From contig NZ_JABCQI010000001.1 of NCBI RefSeq assembly GCF_015244745.1, positions 310,001 through 374,000 of the forward strand: a stretch of 64,000 nt of DNA. Direction: 5' to 3'. Below the pieces are notes generated by a model that had not been told where the DNA came from, did not search any database, and worked only from the letters and a program-made list of their open reading frames with translations. The stretch is from Gluconobacter cadivus. GTDB taxonomy: Bacteria > Pseudomonadota > Alphaproteobacteria > Acetobacterales > Acetobacteraceae. Within the stretch, counting starts at the first letter, position 1, and the number at the start of each line of letters is the position of its first letter. This document shows positions 54,017 to 62,664 of the stretch, in pieces. The position numbers and the translations under genes were made by a program.

Positions 54017-55009
54017 ATGATTCACTGGCGCCACCGGAAACGGATGCAAGCCCGACCTGATCCGGGGGCGCCAGAATCACAGCACGGACATCCCACCGTC
54101 GTCGAGACAGTCAACAGGATCCGGGCGCATGTTCTCGAAGAGAACGGCCGCAGCGACATCATCCGCACAGGTCTGGATTCCGGCGCTCTTGGAGACCTCT
54201 ACCATACCCTGATGACCATGAGTTGGTTCATGTTCTTCTGGGCCTCGATCGGGCTGTATCTGGTGATCAATATCGGCTTTGCGCTGATGTATTACATCAT
54301 CCCGCACAGCGTCAGCGGCATTCCGGACGGCGATTTCCTCGACGATATTTTCTTTAGCGTTCAAACGATTTCGACCGTCGGTTATGGCACCATGTCGCCC
54401 GTCGGACGCCTGACGAACACCATCGTGTCGTTCGAAGTGCTGGCGGGCATGATGCTGAACGCACTCGCCACCGGGCTGGTCTTCGCCCGCTTTTCACGCC
54501 CCCGCGCCCGCGTTCTGTTCAGTCATGTGGCGGTCGTCTCCTATGACGACGTAATCCCCACGCTCACGATCCGTATCGCCAACCAGCGCCGCACTCTGAT
54601 CCTGTCCGCCAATATCGAGATGACGCTCACCCGCCTGATGCCGGACGAGCGCGGGCGTCTGGTCCGGCGTTTTGACCGCCTGACACTGGTGCAGTCCCAC
54701 ATGCCGATCTTCCGCATCAGCCTGAATGCCACGCATCTGATCGACGGCCAGAGCCCGCTTTATGGCCTGTCCGCAGAGACGCTGATTGATCAGAACGCGG
54801 AAATTATCATCACGATGGACGGAACGGACGAAATCTCATCCCAGACCGTTTTTGCCCGTCATGCCTATGAAATCGGACATGTGAAACACGGCTACCGTTT
54901 TTCGGATATGATCGCCAATCGTCCGGACGGGCGCGTGGAGGTCGATTTCCGTCGCTTCCATACGACCGAACCGGGCGATACGCCGCAAACGCCTGATCCT
55001 ACCCCCTGA
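54017..55009 (+). CDS. KirBac-type inward-rectifier potassium channel
   Basis: 330 aa. An N-terminal slide helix region precedes membrane helix 1 (about 68-92), a pore helix with the selectivity filter TVGYG at 120-124, and membrane helix 2 (about 135-155). A cytoplasmic immunoglobulin-like domain (160-315; YDDVIPTLTIRIANQRRTLI) is characteristic of Kir channels. The protein forms tetramers and conducts K+. It lies 4 bases after trmJ and 13 before the epimerase gene, so the three are probably co-transcribed with cysS. Confidence 0.92.
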   Translation: MIHWRHRKRMQARPDPGAPESQHGHPTVVETVNRIRAHVLEENGRSDIIRTGLDSGALGDLYHTLMTMSWFMFFWASIGLYLVINIGFALMYYIIPHSVSGIPDGDFLDDIFFSVQTISTVGYGTMSPVGRLTNTIVSFEVLAGMMLNALATGLVFARFSRPRARVLFSHVAVVSYDDVIPTLTIRIANQRRTLILSANIEMTLTRLMPDERGRLVRRFDRLTLVQSHMPIFRISLNATHLIDGQSPLYGLSAETLIDQNAEIIITMDGTDEISSQTVFARHAYEIGHVKHGYRFSDMIANRPDGRVEVDFRRFHTTEPGDTPQTPDPTP

Positions 55010-55022
55010 CAGGAGACATCCC

Positions 55023-55907
55023 ATGACGGATATCGTGACGGACGACAGACATGATTTCGGGACCGCGCTGCTGAAGGCCTCGGTCAGAAGCCATGGCGCC
55101 GAGCTGATCGCCTTGCATAACGGGACGGACGATCTGCTCTGGAACGCAGGACCGGCATGGCCGAGACAGTCGCCGGTCCTGTTTCCGATTATTGGCCGAC
55201 TCCCAGAATACGAGATCACGCTTGATGGCACGCCCGTCCGGCTGAAACAGCACGGCTTAGCGCGGGACCGGGTCTTCCGCTGGATTGCACGGACACCCGA
55301 AGGCTGCACGCTGGAGTTGGTGGACGACGTCGAAAGCCATGCGATCTTCCCGTCCGCCTTCCGGCTGCGACTGGTCTATCTGATCGAGAACAACACCCTG
55401 CGCGTCTCGTATCATCTGCATAATCCGGACAGCACCAGCACGCTTCATGCCTCACTTGGCGCGCATCCGGCGTTCCGCTGGCCGCTGAAAGAGGGCGCAG
55501 CAAAAGACAGCTACAGGCTGGTTTTTGAATATGACGAGCCCCTGCCCGTCCGACGCATTGACGCTGACGGGCTGCTTTTGCCGGAAAAACAGCATACGCC
55601 GGTCCGGGACAACGTCCTTGCGCTGACGGATGCGCTTTTTGAAAAAGACGCGCTCATCATGGAGAAGCCCGAAAGCCGCTCCGTGGACATGGTCGGTCCG
55701 GACGGAGCGGGTATCCGGTTCGTCTGGGGCGGCTTCAAAGAACTTGGCCTGTGGACGAAACCCGGAGCCGATTTCCTGTGCATCGAGCCATGGTACGGCT
55801 ATGCAACGCCGGTTGGCTTCAAGGGCGATTTTTCACAGAAACCCGGCCTGTTACATCTGAAGCCGGACGAAAGCTGGACGGCGTTCTGGTCCGTCAAGGC
55901 GATCTGA
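55023..55907 (+). CDS. Aldose 1-epimerase-family protein
   Basis: 294 aa galactose-mutarotase fold. Motifs: SVRSHGAELIALHN, PIIGRLPEYEITLDG, KQHGLARDRVFRW (catalytic His), SLGAHPAFRWPL (second His) and FLCIEPWYGYATP (catalytic Glu). It may interconvert anomers of a hexose or hexose 6-phosphate. AGGAG lies 8 bases before the ATG. A strong inverted repeat follows. Confidence 0.9.
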   Translation: MTDIVTDDRHDFGTALLKASVRSHGAELIALHNGTDDLLWNAGPAWPRQSPVLFPIIGRLPEYEITLDGTPVRLKQHGLARDRVFRWIARTPEGCTLELVDDVESHAIFPSAFRLRLVYLIENNTLRVSYHLHNPDSTSTLHASLGAHPAFRWPLKEGAAKDSYRLVFEYDEPLPVRRIDADGLLLPEKQHTPVRDNVLALTDALFEKDALIMEKPESRSVDMVGPDGAGIRFVWGGFKELGLWTKPGADFLCIEPWYGYATPVGFKGDFSQKPGLLHLKPDESWTAFWSVKAI

Positions 55908-55915
55908 AAGATCAA

Positions 55916-55947
55916 CCCCGTCGCGCTTCTCAACAAGCGCGACGGGG
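55916..55947. terminator. Inverted repeat between convergent epimerase and gltX genes
   Basis: A perfect 13-bp stem CCCCGTCGCGCTT / AAGCGCGACGGGG with loop CTCAAC sits between stops at 55907 and 55956. T runs are short on both sides, yet the stem is very stable. Confidence 0.8.
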
Positions 55948-55955
55948 CAACAGGG

Positions 55956-57290
55956 TCAGGCCTGGATAGCGTCCCGCAGACGGGAAACCGTGCGCTCGCG
56001 CCCCATCAGGCCAAGCAGGACGTGCAGTTCCGGGCCTGCGTCTTCACCCGTCAGAGCCAGACGCAGCGGCATGAAGAGGGCGCGCCCCTTGCGGCCTGAA
56101 GCTTCCTTGAGCGTGTTGGTCCAGTCCTTCCAGGTGTCCTCGCCCCACGGCTCGGCGGGAAGGGTGTCGAGGGCCTGTTGAAGGAACTCGCGGTCTTCGG
56201 GCTGTGAGGGCGGGACGATCGTGCCGTGCACGACATCCCACCAGTGCGGGATTTCGGCGGAGAGGTCGACGTTTCCGCGCACGGCATTCCAGAACGTCTC
56301 GTCGGCTTCCGGCGGCAGATGCGCCTTTGCAGCCTCGAACGGCAGGCTGTGCAGCGCACGGCGGTTCAGAGCAAGAAGCTGCGTCATGTCGAACCGCGCG
56401 GCCGACTTGGAGACATGCGAGATGTCATAGGCCGCAATGGCCTCGTCCATCGTCATGACCTGCGGATCGTCAGACGATCCCACGCGAGCGAGATAGGAGA
56501 CGATCGACATCGGCTCCAGCCCATCCTGACGCAGGGATTTCAGCGCAAGCGAGTCGAACCGCTTCGACAGCTTCCCGCCATCGGAATCCAGCAATAGAGG
56601 CAGATGCGCGAAGGTGAAGCGGTTGGGCTTCGCGCCCAGCGCCTCGGCGATATCGATCTGCACGCCGGTGTTGGTCACATGGTCTTCACCACGGACGATA
56701 TGCGTGATGCCCAGATCCAGATCGTCGATCACGGAAGCCAGCGTGTAGAGGATTGTACCGTCCCCACGCACCAGAACCGGATCGGAAATGGCCGTCAGCT
56801 TGACCGAGCACTCGTCCATGACGAGGTCGTTCCATTTGCGGCTGCCATCGCTGAGGCGGAAGCGCCAGTGCGGGGTCTTGCCGTTGGCTTCGGCACGGGC
56901 ACGCTGATCGGCCGTAAGCTTGAGCATGGCACGATCGTAGATCGGTGCCTTGCCGCAGCGGATACGGGCTTCGCGCTTGGCATTCAGCTCATATTCCGTC
57001 TCGAAGCACGGATAAAGACGGCCTGTTGCCTTCAGCTTTTCAATAACTTCGGCATAGCGGTCCAGCCGTTCGGACTGGCGGACGTACTCGTCCCATTTCA
57101 GCCCCAGCCAGGACAGGTCCTTGCCGATTGCCTCTTCATATTCGGGCTTACCCCGGCTGGTATCGGTATCGTCGATCCGCAGCAGGAATTTTGCGCCGTT
57201 ATGGCGTGCGAAGAGGAAGTTGGCGACGGCAAGGCGCGCATTGCCAACATGCAGGTAACCGGTCGGGGACGGAGCGAAGCGCAGTTTCAT
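55956..57290 (-). CDS. gltX: Glutamyl-tRNA synthetase
   Basis: 444 aa class I synthetase. FAPSPTGYLHVGN is the HIGH region and KLSKRFD the KMSKS loop; the C-terminal anticodon-binding helices are present. It is somewhat shorter than the 470-residue E. coli enzyme. Alphaproteobacteria often have two GltX proteins, one of which charges tRNA-Gln for amidation, so the exact tRNA preference cannot be read off. Confidence 0.93.
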   Translation of the reverse strand: MKLRFAPSPTGYLHVGNARLAVANFLFARHNGAKFLLRIDDTDTSRGKPEYEEAIGKDLSWLGLKWDEYVRQSERLDRYAEVIEKLKATGRLYPCFETEYELNAKREARIRCGKAPIYDRAMLKLTADQRARAEANGKTPHWRFRLSDGSRKWNDLVMDECSVKLTAISDPVLVRGDGTILYTLASVIDDLDLGITHIVRGEDHVTNTGVQIDIAEALGAKPNRFTFAHLPLLLDSDGGKLSKRFDSLALKSLRQDGLEPMSIVSYLARVGSSDDPQVMTMDEAIAAYDISHVSKSAARFDMTQLLALNRRALHSLPFEAAKAHLPPEADETFWNAVRGNVDLSAEIPHWWDVVHGTIVPPSQPEDREFLQQALDTLPAEPWGEDTWKDWTNTLKEASGRKGRALFMPLRLALTGEDAGPELHVLLGLMGRERTVSRLRDAIQA

Positions 57291-57352
57291 GACGCCTTAA
57301 TGCCGCATGATGCGCCGCGTTGCCAGAGCGGGTTTTTATGAAGGGCCATGCA

Positions 57353-57376
57353 AAAGAAGGGGAGAGCCCCCCTCCC
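57353..57376 (-). terminator. Weak candidate terminator after the acidic-protein gene
   Basis: On the minus strand GGGAG (57376-57372) pairs with CTCCC (57364-57360) and is followed by CTTCTTTT. The stem is only 5 bp. It lies just after the stop at 57389 and before gltX. Confidence 0.35.
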
Positions 57377-57388
57377 TGCATCCGGTGT

Positions 57389-57844
57389 TCAGTGACGGAT
57401 CACTTCGTGGCGGTTTTCGTCGTCGTCATCATCCGGCGGCCCAGCGATTTCCTCGTCATCGACAAGGCGACGCGGGTCAATGGCGCGCCAGTCACGCTCC
57501 ATCGGGGTCGCACGGCTGGCCGCGAAGTCTTCGAGTTCCGTGGAGGACTTCCAGCCATCCTCGCCTGCGTCCACGACTTCGGCGTTTTCGCCGAAAGCGA
57601 ACCAGTTCTCGATCACTTCCTTGCTGCTCGCACCCGGAGTGCGGCACCGCTCGATGCTGTCGCGGACGTAAGCGCGGGCATAGGCGTTGGCGTGCATCAG
57701 GTCGATGAAGTCCTTGACCACCTCGACCGTGTCATCCTCGCCTTCCGAAGCGCCGGACAGGTCGATGATGCGTACGCTCCACGTTCCCGTCTGCGGGTCG
57801 TTTTCCGGGGCGCCTTCGACAGGGTCAATCGTATCGTCGGTCAT
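57389..57844 (-). CDS. Hypothetical acidic cytoplasmic protein
   Basis: 151 aa, no signal peptide or membrane segment. The middle (about 35-90) looks helical and conserved-like (VVKDFIDLMHANAYARAYVRDSIERCR). The C-terminus is strongly acidic with a run of five Asp. I do not recognise the family. Its ATG overlaps the pncB stop by 4 bases, which ties it to the aroG-pncB transcript. No function is proposed. Confidence 0.7.
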   Translation of the reverse strand: MTDDTIDPVEGAPENDPQTGTWSVRIIDLSGASEGEDDTVEVVKDFIDLMHANAYARAYVRDSIERCRTPGASSKEVIENWFAFGENAEVVDAGEDGWKSSTELEDFAASRATPMERDWRAIDPRRLVDDEEIAGPPDDDDDENRHEVIRH

Positions 57845-59055
57845 GAAATGTCCTTGGATGTCTCGTGGCTGTCACGGACCTTCTGGAGCAGGAACTCGCG
57901 TCCGAGTTTGACGCGGGGCTGCCCGTCATAGGCCACGATATCAGCCGTTGCATAGGTTTCGGACCAGCGGTCGGGAATGAAGGACCCGCTGCCGATCACG
58001 TCGATCGGGGCATGAGCGTCCCGCATCGTCGAACATTTGGCGACGTTGAAGCCAGAAGAGGCAACGATCCTGACATGATGGAAACCCGCATGGTCCAGAG
58101 CCTCCCTCATGCGCCAGATCGCCGCCGCCGACACGCCCGTTCCCACCAGATCGCGCAGTTCCTGATCGGAACGGTAGCGACGGATGGTGCCCGGCGTGTG
58201 ACGCTCAAGCACACCATATGAGGTCTGGGGGTCCAGTCCTTCAAGGAAGCGCCCGCCATGCGTGTCCAGACGGACACTCAGATGGCCCTTCGCGGCGCGC
58301 TCGGGGAAACGGCGACAGACGGCGAGCGCATCCGTGATTTCCTGTCCGAAGTAATCCACCAGCACCGTTAGCGGATCGTTCGGATAGACCTCGTCATACA
58401 TCTCCGCCGCACGCAGCGTGGAGCCTGCATATCCGATCAGGGCATGAGGCATCGTGCCCAGACCGGCATCAAGACCGAAGAAACCAGCCGTGGCGTCATT
58501 GGCATTGCCGATGAAGCCACGTGCCCCTTCCTTGCGGGCCGCGCGGGAGCCGACGCCCGCCGCATAGGCCATCTGTTCCTGCATCTCAAAACCCGCGCAG
58601 TGCCGGGCGTCCATGGCGAGGAACGGAATGGAGGGGAGCGCCATGGCCATCTGATAGGCGTTATGGGCTGCCACGCAGGTCGAGCCGATCCGCTGGAGCA
58701 CCAGCGTTTCCAGCGGCGCCAGACGACTGAAACTGCCGGTCAGGTACAGCAGCGGCTCGCCCGCACCGACCCATTCGCCTTCGGCATACATTTCCCGGCA
58801 TTCAAGGTCGAAGCCCTGTGCCTCCGCCACGTTCTTCAACCACTGCGTGACCAGACCGCACGCCGCAATCACCGGGCGGCGGATGAACACCGCATAGGTG
58901 ACGCGGGAATCCCCGAAATGCTCCACGATATGGCGCGTTCGCCCGAAATAGGCGTCCGTCCGCGCTTCGATGGTTGTCTCGTCCAGCGGGCCGAGAGTGC
59001 CAAGCGCGCGCCGGAGCGCGGCTTGTGGAGTATTCTGGGGATCGGAAGCGGTCAT
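57841..59055 (-). CDS. pncB: Nicotinate phosphoribosyltransferase
   Basis: 404 aa. It makes nicotinate mononucleotide from nicotinate and PRPP in NAD salvage. Family features: EARTDAYFGRTRHIVEHFGD at the N-terminus, EPLLYLTGSFSRLAPLETL, and the PRPP-site region VRLDTHGGRFLEG. The ATG at 59055 shares one base with the aroG stop (TAATG). The family has several subgroups, and amide-type substrates are not excluded. Confidence 0.88.
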   Translation of the reverse strand: MTASDPQNTPQAALRRALGTLGPLDETTIEARTDAYFGRTRHIVEHFGDSRVTYAVFIRRPVIAACGLVTQWLKNVAEAQGFDLECREMYAEGEWVGAGEPLLYLTGSFSRLAPLETLVLQRIGSTCVAAHNAYQMAMALPSIPFLAMDARHCAGFEMQEQMAYAAGVGSRAARKEGARGFIGNANDATAGFFGLDAGLGTMPHALIGYAGSTLRAAEMYDEVYPNDPLTVLVDYFGQEITDALAVCRRFPERAAKGHLSVRLDTHGGRFLEGLDPQTSYGVLERHTPGTIRRYRSDQELRDLVGTGVSAAAIWRMREALDHAGFHHVRIVASSGFNVAKCSTMRDAHAPIDVIGSGSFIPDRWSETYATADIVAYDGQPRVKLGREFLLQKVRDSHETSKDIS

Positions 59056-60443
59056 TATTTCTTTCCTGCTCGTCCCGTCAATTCCTGAGCAAGAAGGAAG
59101 GCCATTTCAAGGGACTGTTCCGCATTAAGGCGCGGATCACAGAATGTTTCATAGCGACCCGCCAGATCGTCTTCGGTGAGGCACTGGGCTCCACCGATGC
59201 ATTCCGTGACGTCCTGACCCGTCATTTCAAGATGGATCCCGCCCGGACGACGGCCTGCGGCCTCGAAAACGTCGAAGAAGCCAAGCACTTCGCCAAGGAT
59301 GTTGTCGAAAGAGCGCGTCTTGATCTTGCTGGACGTGGTCGTGGTGTTGCCATGCATCGGATCGCACAGCCAAGTCACGGTGCGGCCCGTGCGGTTTACG
59401 GCATCGAGCAGCGGCGGCAGATGCTCACGCACCTTGTCCTTGCCCATACGCGAGATCAGCGTGATGCGACCGGCCTCGTCATTCGGGTTCAGGATTTCGA
59501 GCAGCTTTTCGAGATCCGCAACCGTCGTGGTCGGGCCGACCTTGATGCCGATCGGGTTCTGCACGCCGCGCAGGAATTCGACATGCGCGCCGTCCGGCTG
59601 ACGGGTGCGATCGCCGATCCACAGGAAATGCGCCGAGCAGTCGTAATAGGCACCGCTCGTGCTGTCCACGCGGGTCAGAGCCTGTTCGTACGGCAGCAGC
59701 AACGCCTCGTGAGACGTGTAGAACTCCGTCTCGTCGATCTGCGAGGCCGAACCGTCAAACCCGCAGGCGCGCAGGAAGGACAACGTCTCGTCGATGCGGT
59801 GGGCCAGATCCTGATAACGCGCGGCGAGCGGAGAACGCTCCACAAAGCCCAGATTCCAGCTATGAACCTGATGCAGATTCGCATAACCGCCATGCGCGAA
59901 AGCACGAAGCAGGTTCATCACGCCGGCGGACTGGAAATATCCGGTCTCCATACGGCGCGGATCAGGAATACGGGCTTCGGGCGTGAATTCGGGGCCATTG
60001 ATGATGTCACCGCGATAGCACGGCAGCGTCACGCCATCGATCGTCTCTGTATTGGACGAGCGCGGCTTGGCATACTGCCCGGCCATACGGCCGATTTTCA
60101 CGACCGGCACCTTGGCAGCGAATGTCAGGACCACAGCCATCTGGAGCAGGACGCGGAACGTGTCGCGCACGATGTCAGCCGTGAACTCGTCGAAGCTCTC
60201 GGCACAAGCGCCGCCCTGAAGGACAAAAGCCTCACCACGCGATGCTGCGGCCAGACGGGTCTTGAGGCGACGGGCTTCCCCCGCAAAAACCAGCGGTGGA
60301 TATCGATGCAGACGAGCTTCGACAGCAGCAAGCGCCGCTTCATCCGCATAGGATGGAGCCTGGACGATGGGGCGGGAACGCCAGCTTGCAGGAGACCAGG
60401 ACATCGTGTTGGTGGACGTCGGGGTCTGGCTCGAGGGGTGCAT
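59055..60443 (-). CDS. aroG: 3-deoxy-7-phosphoheptulonate synthase, class II
   Basis: 462 aa from ATG 60443, with CCGGAGGG upstream. It condenses PEP and erythrose 4-phosphate, the first step of the shikimate pathway. Class II motifs: [52 protein letters not shown] and [12 protein letters not shown]. The other end of the pathway (aroKB) is 23 kb away. Class II enzymes are plant-like; feedback behaviour cannot be read from the sequence. Confidence 0.95.
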   Translation of the reverse strand: MHPSSQTPTSTNTMSWSPASWRSRPIVQAPSYADEAALAAVEARLHRYPPLVFAGEARRLKTRLAAASRGEAFVLQGGACAESFDEFTADIVRDTFRVLLQMAVVLTFAAKVPVVKIGRMAGQYAKPRSSNTETIDGVTLPCYRGDIINGPEFTPEARIPDPRRMETGYFQSAGVMNLLRAFAHGGYANLHQVHSWNLGFVERSPLAARYQDLAHRIDETLSFLRACGFDGSASQIDETEFYTSHEALLLPYEQALTRVDSTSGAYYDCSAHFLWIGDRTRQPDGAHVEFLRGVQNPIGIKVGPTTTVADLEKLLEILNPNDEAGRITLISRMGKDKVREHLPPLLDAVNRTGRTVTWLCDPMHGNTTTTSSKIKTRSFDNILGEVLGFFDVFEAAGRRPGGIHLEMTGQDVTECIGGAQCLTEDDLAGRYETFCDPRLNAEQSLEMAFLLAQELTGRAGKK

Positions 60444-60490
60444 CAAATGCCCTCCGGAAGGATGTGAATGCAGGAGTTGCGGGGGGCTGG

Positions 60491-61144
60491 TTATGGCTGA
60501 AAAAGCGCGACGTTGATAGCGCGAAACGTCAGATTGTATCGCATGGCACCTGTCTGTGGATGGAATGTTTCGCGAATGCGGGAGACCCCGTGCCACGCAA
60601 AGCGCGATGCCCCACCCCAGACCACGACATCGCCATCCAGAAGTTCGATGATGCGCCTGGGCTCATTCCGTGTGAGGCCACCGAACGAAAAGCGTGCCGG
60701 GATACCAAGGGAAACCGACACGACCGGCGCTTCCGGCTGCCCCTCGTCACGGTCCTGATGCAGCCCCATGCCCGCTCCCGGCGCATAGCGATTGATGAGG
60801 CAGGAGGCGGGATCGAAGCCGTCATATCTCGCTTCCGCTGCCGCCCGGACAGCAAAATGACGAAGTACGTCCGGCATGGCTGGCCAGAACAGGCCGGTCT
60901 GTGGATCAGTTCGGGTGTAGCGATATCCCGATGGATCGGCAGTCCAGCCACAGGCTCCGCAGGAGGTCATGGCGGCGGACATCGCTCCCATGCGCGTGCG
61001 AAAATGCCGGAAGGGCGCGATGGCGCTCACATCCACAATGGCCTGATGGAGCGCAGAAGCATCCGGCAGTGCAAAGCCGGGCAACCACACCGCGCCCTCC
61101 GCCAGAACGGTTCTGGGACGCAGAGACGCGAAAAGATCCTCCAT
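60491..61144 (-). CDS. alkB: AlkB-family alpha-ketoglutarate-dependent DNA repair dioxygenase
   Basis: 217 aa from ATG 61144 (AGAGAGG upstream). Iron ligands are His129, Asp131 (LHQDRDE) and His185 (WHGVSR); the 2-oxoglutarate arginine pattern RYNLTFR is at 202-208. It removes methyl groups from 1-methyladenine and 3-methylcytosine. No ada gene or LexA-type site is visible next to it. Confidence 0.93.
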   Translation of the reverse strand: MEDLFASLRPRTVLAEGAVWLPGFALPDASALHQAIVDVSAIAPFRHFRTRMGAMSAAMTSCGACGWTADPSGYRYTRTDPQTGLFWPAMPDVLRHFAVRAAAEARYDGFDPASCLINRYAPGAGMGLHQDRDEGQPEAPVVSVSLGIPARFSFGGLTRNEPRRIIELLDGDVVVWGGASRFAWHGVSRIRETFHPQTGAMRYNLTFRAINVALFQP

Positions 61145-61353
61145 CAACCTCTCTCCGAACGGCGATAAAATTTCCCGAATTTCGGCATGACCCTGCATAT
61201 GGGAACGTTGCACAGGAAAAGAACTCTTGAACCCGGCTCAAAGCAGGCCGATTATAAAACGATATGCCGCCTTGCCGATGAATGTCAGACCATGACGTTA
61301 TCAGAACTCTGCAAGGCAGTTTTGTTGTCATGATCGGCCAAGGACTGGATCAC

Positions 61354-61767
61354 ATGTTGTCCTCTTCCCGTTTCTTCTGCCACGCCCTGCTGGCGACTGC
61401 CCTGGTGGCAGGGGCGGCACAGGCCCAGACCGCGACGTTCGGTCAGCCTTATGCCTCCGGCACGACCCTTCCCGTGCAGCCGAATCAGGGGCAGACGGAC
61501 GCCAAGCAGCAGGCCACGACAGGCGGCGAGCATTTCCGGGCACGCGGCCATCGCAAGCCGCCTCCGGGCTATTCCGATACGCCTTCCAACGATTTCGAGC
61601 ATGGTCCGGACCCGGACCATGAGGCGGGTGTGGAACGTGATTCCGTAACGGGCGCAAACCTCTCCAAGTTCGGATCGTCCTATCAAGGTAGTAACAATAC
61701 GCAGTCCGGCCAGCTCGGCGACGCCACCGGCAACGGCTATGTCGCGCCGCGCGGAAACGGCTGGTAA
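61354..61767 (+). CDS. Hypothetical secreted protein
   Basis: 137 aa from ATG 61354, where a signal peptide begins at once (FFCHALLATALVAGAAQAQ); an ATG at 61330 is possible. The mature protein is hydrophilic, low in hydrophobic residues, rich in Gly, Gln, Asn and Pro, and has no cysteine. It looks intrinsically disordered. No family is recognised. It is divergent from alkB across about 210 bases. Confidence 0.6.
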   Translation: MLSSSRFFCHALLATALVAGAAQAQTATFGQPYASGTTLPVQPNQGQTDAKQQATTGGEHFRARGHRKPPPGYSDTPSNDFEHGPDPDHEAGVERDSVTGANLSKFGSSYQGSNNTQSGQLGDATGNGYVAPRGNGW

Positions 61768-61794
61768 GACACGCAACCAAAACCCCGGCAGCAA

Positions 61795-61832
61795 GTTCTG
61801 ATCCCCGTATGACTTCCTTCGAGGATCAGAAC
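61795..61832 (+). promoter_or_regulatory. Hairpin enclosing the hydrolase ribosome binding site
   Basis: GTTCTGATCC (61795-61804) is perfectly complementary to GGATCAGAAC (61823-61832), with an 18-base loop. The second arm includes the GAGGAT ribosome site of the next gene, whose ATG starts at 61834. Formation in mRNA would block initiation. A T run is absent, so it is not a simple terminator. Confidence 0.6.
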
Positions 61833-61833
61833 C

Positions 61834-62658
61834 ATGCCGTATATCACCGCCACTGATGGAACGAGCCTGCACGTCAAGGACATGGGGGCAGGCAAGCCTG
61901 TCGTCCTGATTCATGGCTGGCCCCTCACCGGGGACATGTGGGAAAAACAGACGCTTGCACTGGTGGAGGCGGGTTATCGCGTCATCACCTATGACCGGCG
62001 CGGCTTCGGCCAGTCCGGCCACCCGATCGACTGCTACGACTACGATACATTTGCCGACGATCTGGCGGTCATTCTCGAACAGCTCGATCTGTGGGATGCG
62101 ACGCTGGTCGGCTTCTCCATGGGCGGCGGCGAAGTCGCCCGCTATCTGAGCCGACATGGTCGTTCACGCATTTCCAAAACCGTCCTGCTCTCGTCCGTCG
62201 TGCCGTTCCTGCTCAAGACGTCCGACAATCCTAAAGGCGTGGACATTGCCGTGCTCGACGGCATCAAGCAGAAAATCCGTCAGGACCGTTTTGGCTTCCT
62301 GAAAGATTTCATTCCAGACTTCTACGGCGTCAGCATGATCCATCACCCCGTCAGTCAGGGCGTGCTGGACTGGTCTTTCCTGCTGGCCAGCATGGCTAGC
62401 CCGATGGCCACACTGGACTGCGTGGATGCTTGGGGCACGACCGATTTCCGTCCGGATCTTCAGGCCTTTACCGTCCCGACGCTGGTGATCCATGGGACAG
62501 CTGATTCAACCGTTCCGGCGGAAATCTCCGGCGAGAAAGCCGCAGCGGCCATTCCGGGTTCGACCTGGATTTCTTATGAAGGCGCCCCGCACGGACTTTT
62601 CCTGACCCATGCCGAGCGGGTGAACGAGGATCTGCTCCGCTTCCTCGCCGCACCCTGA
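61834..62658 (+). CDS. Alpha/beta hydrolase (non-heme haloperoxidase/esterase type)
   Basis: 274 aa, cytoplasmic. Oxyanion region VLIHGWPLTGDMW, nucleophile Ser95 in GFSMGG, acid in HGTADSTVP and His in GAPHGLFLTH give a complete triad. The pattern is that of cofactor-free chloroperoxidases and arylesterases. The true substrate is unknown. It is convergent with the FUSC gene, 6 bases apart. Confidence 0.9.
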   Translation: MPYITATDGTSLHVKDMGAGKPVVLIHGWPLTGDMWEKQTLALVEAGYRVITYDRRGFGQSGHPIDCYDYDTFADDLAVILEQLDLWDATLVGFSMGGGEVARYLSRHGRSRISKTVLLSSVVPFLLKTSDNPKGVDIAVLDGIKQKIRQDRFGFLKDFIPDFYGVSMIHHPVSQGVLDWSFLLASMASPMATLDCVDAWGTTDFRPDLQAFTVPTLVIHGTADSTVPAEISGEKAAAAIPGSTWISYEGAPHGLFLTHAERVNEDLLRFLAAP

Positions 62659-62664
62659 GACGCT

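Noticed and set aside
58974-60467. Plus-strand open frame of about 497 codons opposite aroG
   Set aside because: Antisense to a complete class II DAHP synthase; no motif or plausible ribosome site.
61145-61353. LexA-type (GTTC-N7-GTTC / GAAC-N7-GAAC) site before alkB
   Set aside because: Several GAAC words occur, including a GAAC-N4-GAAC, but none with the spacing of the alphaproteobacterial SOS box.
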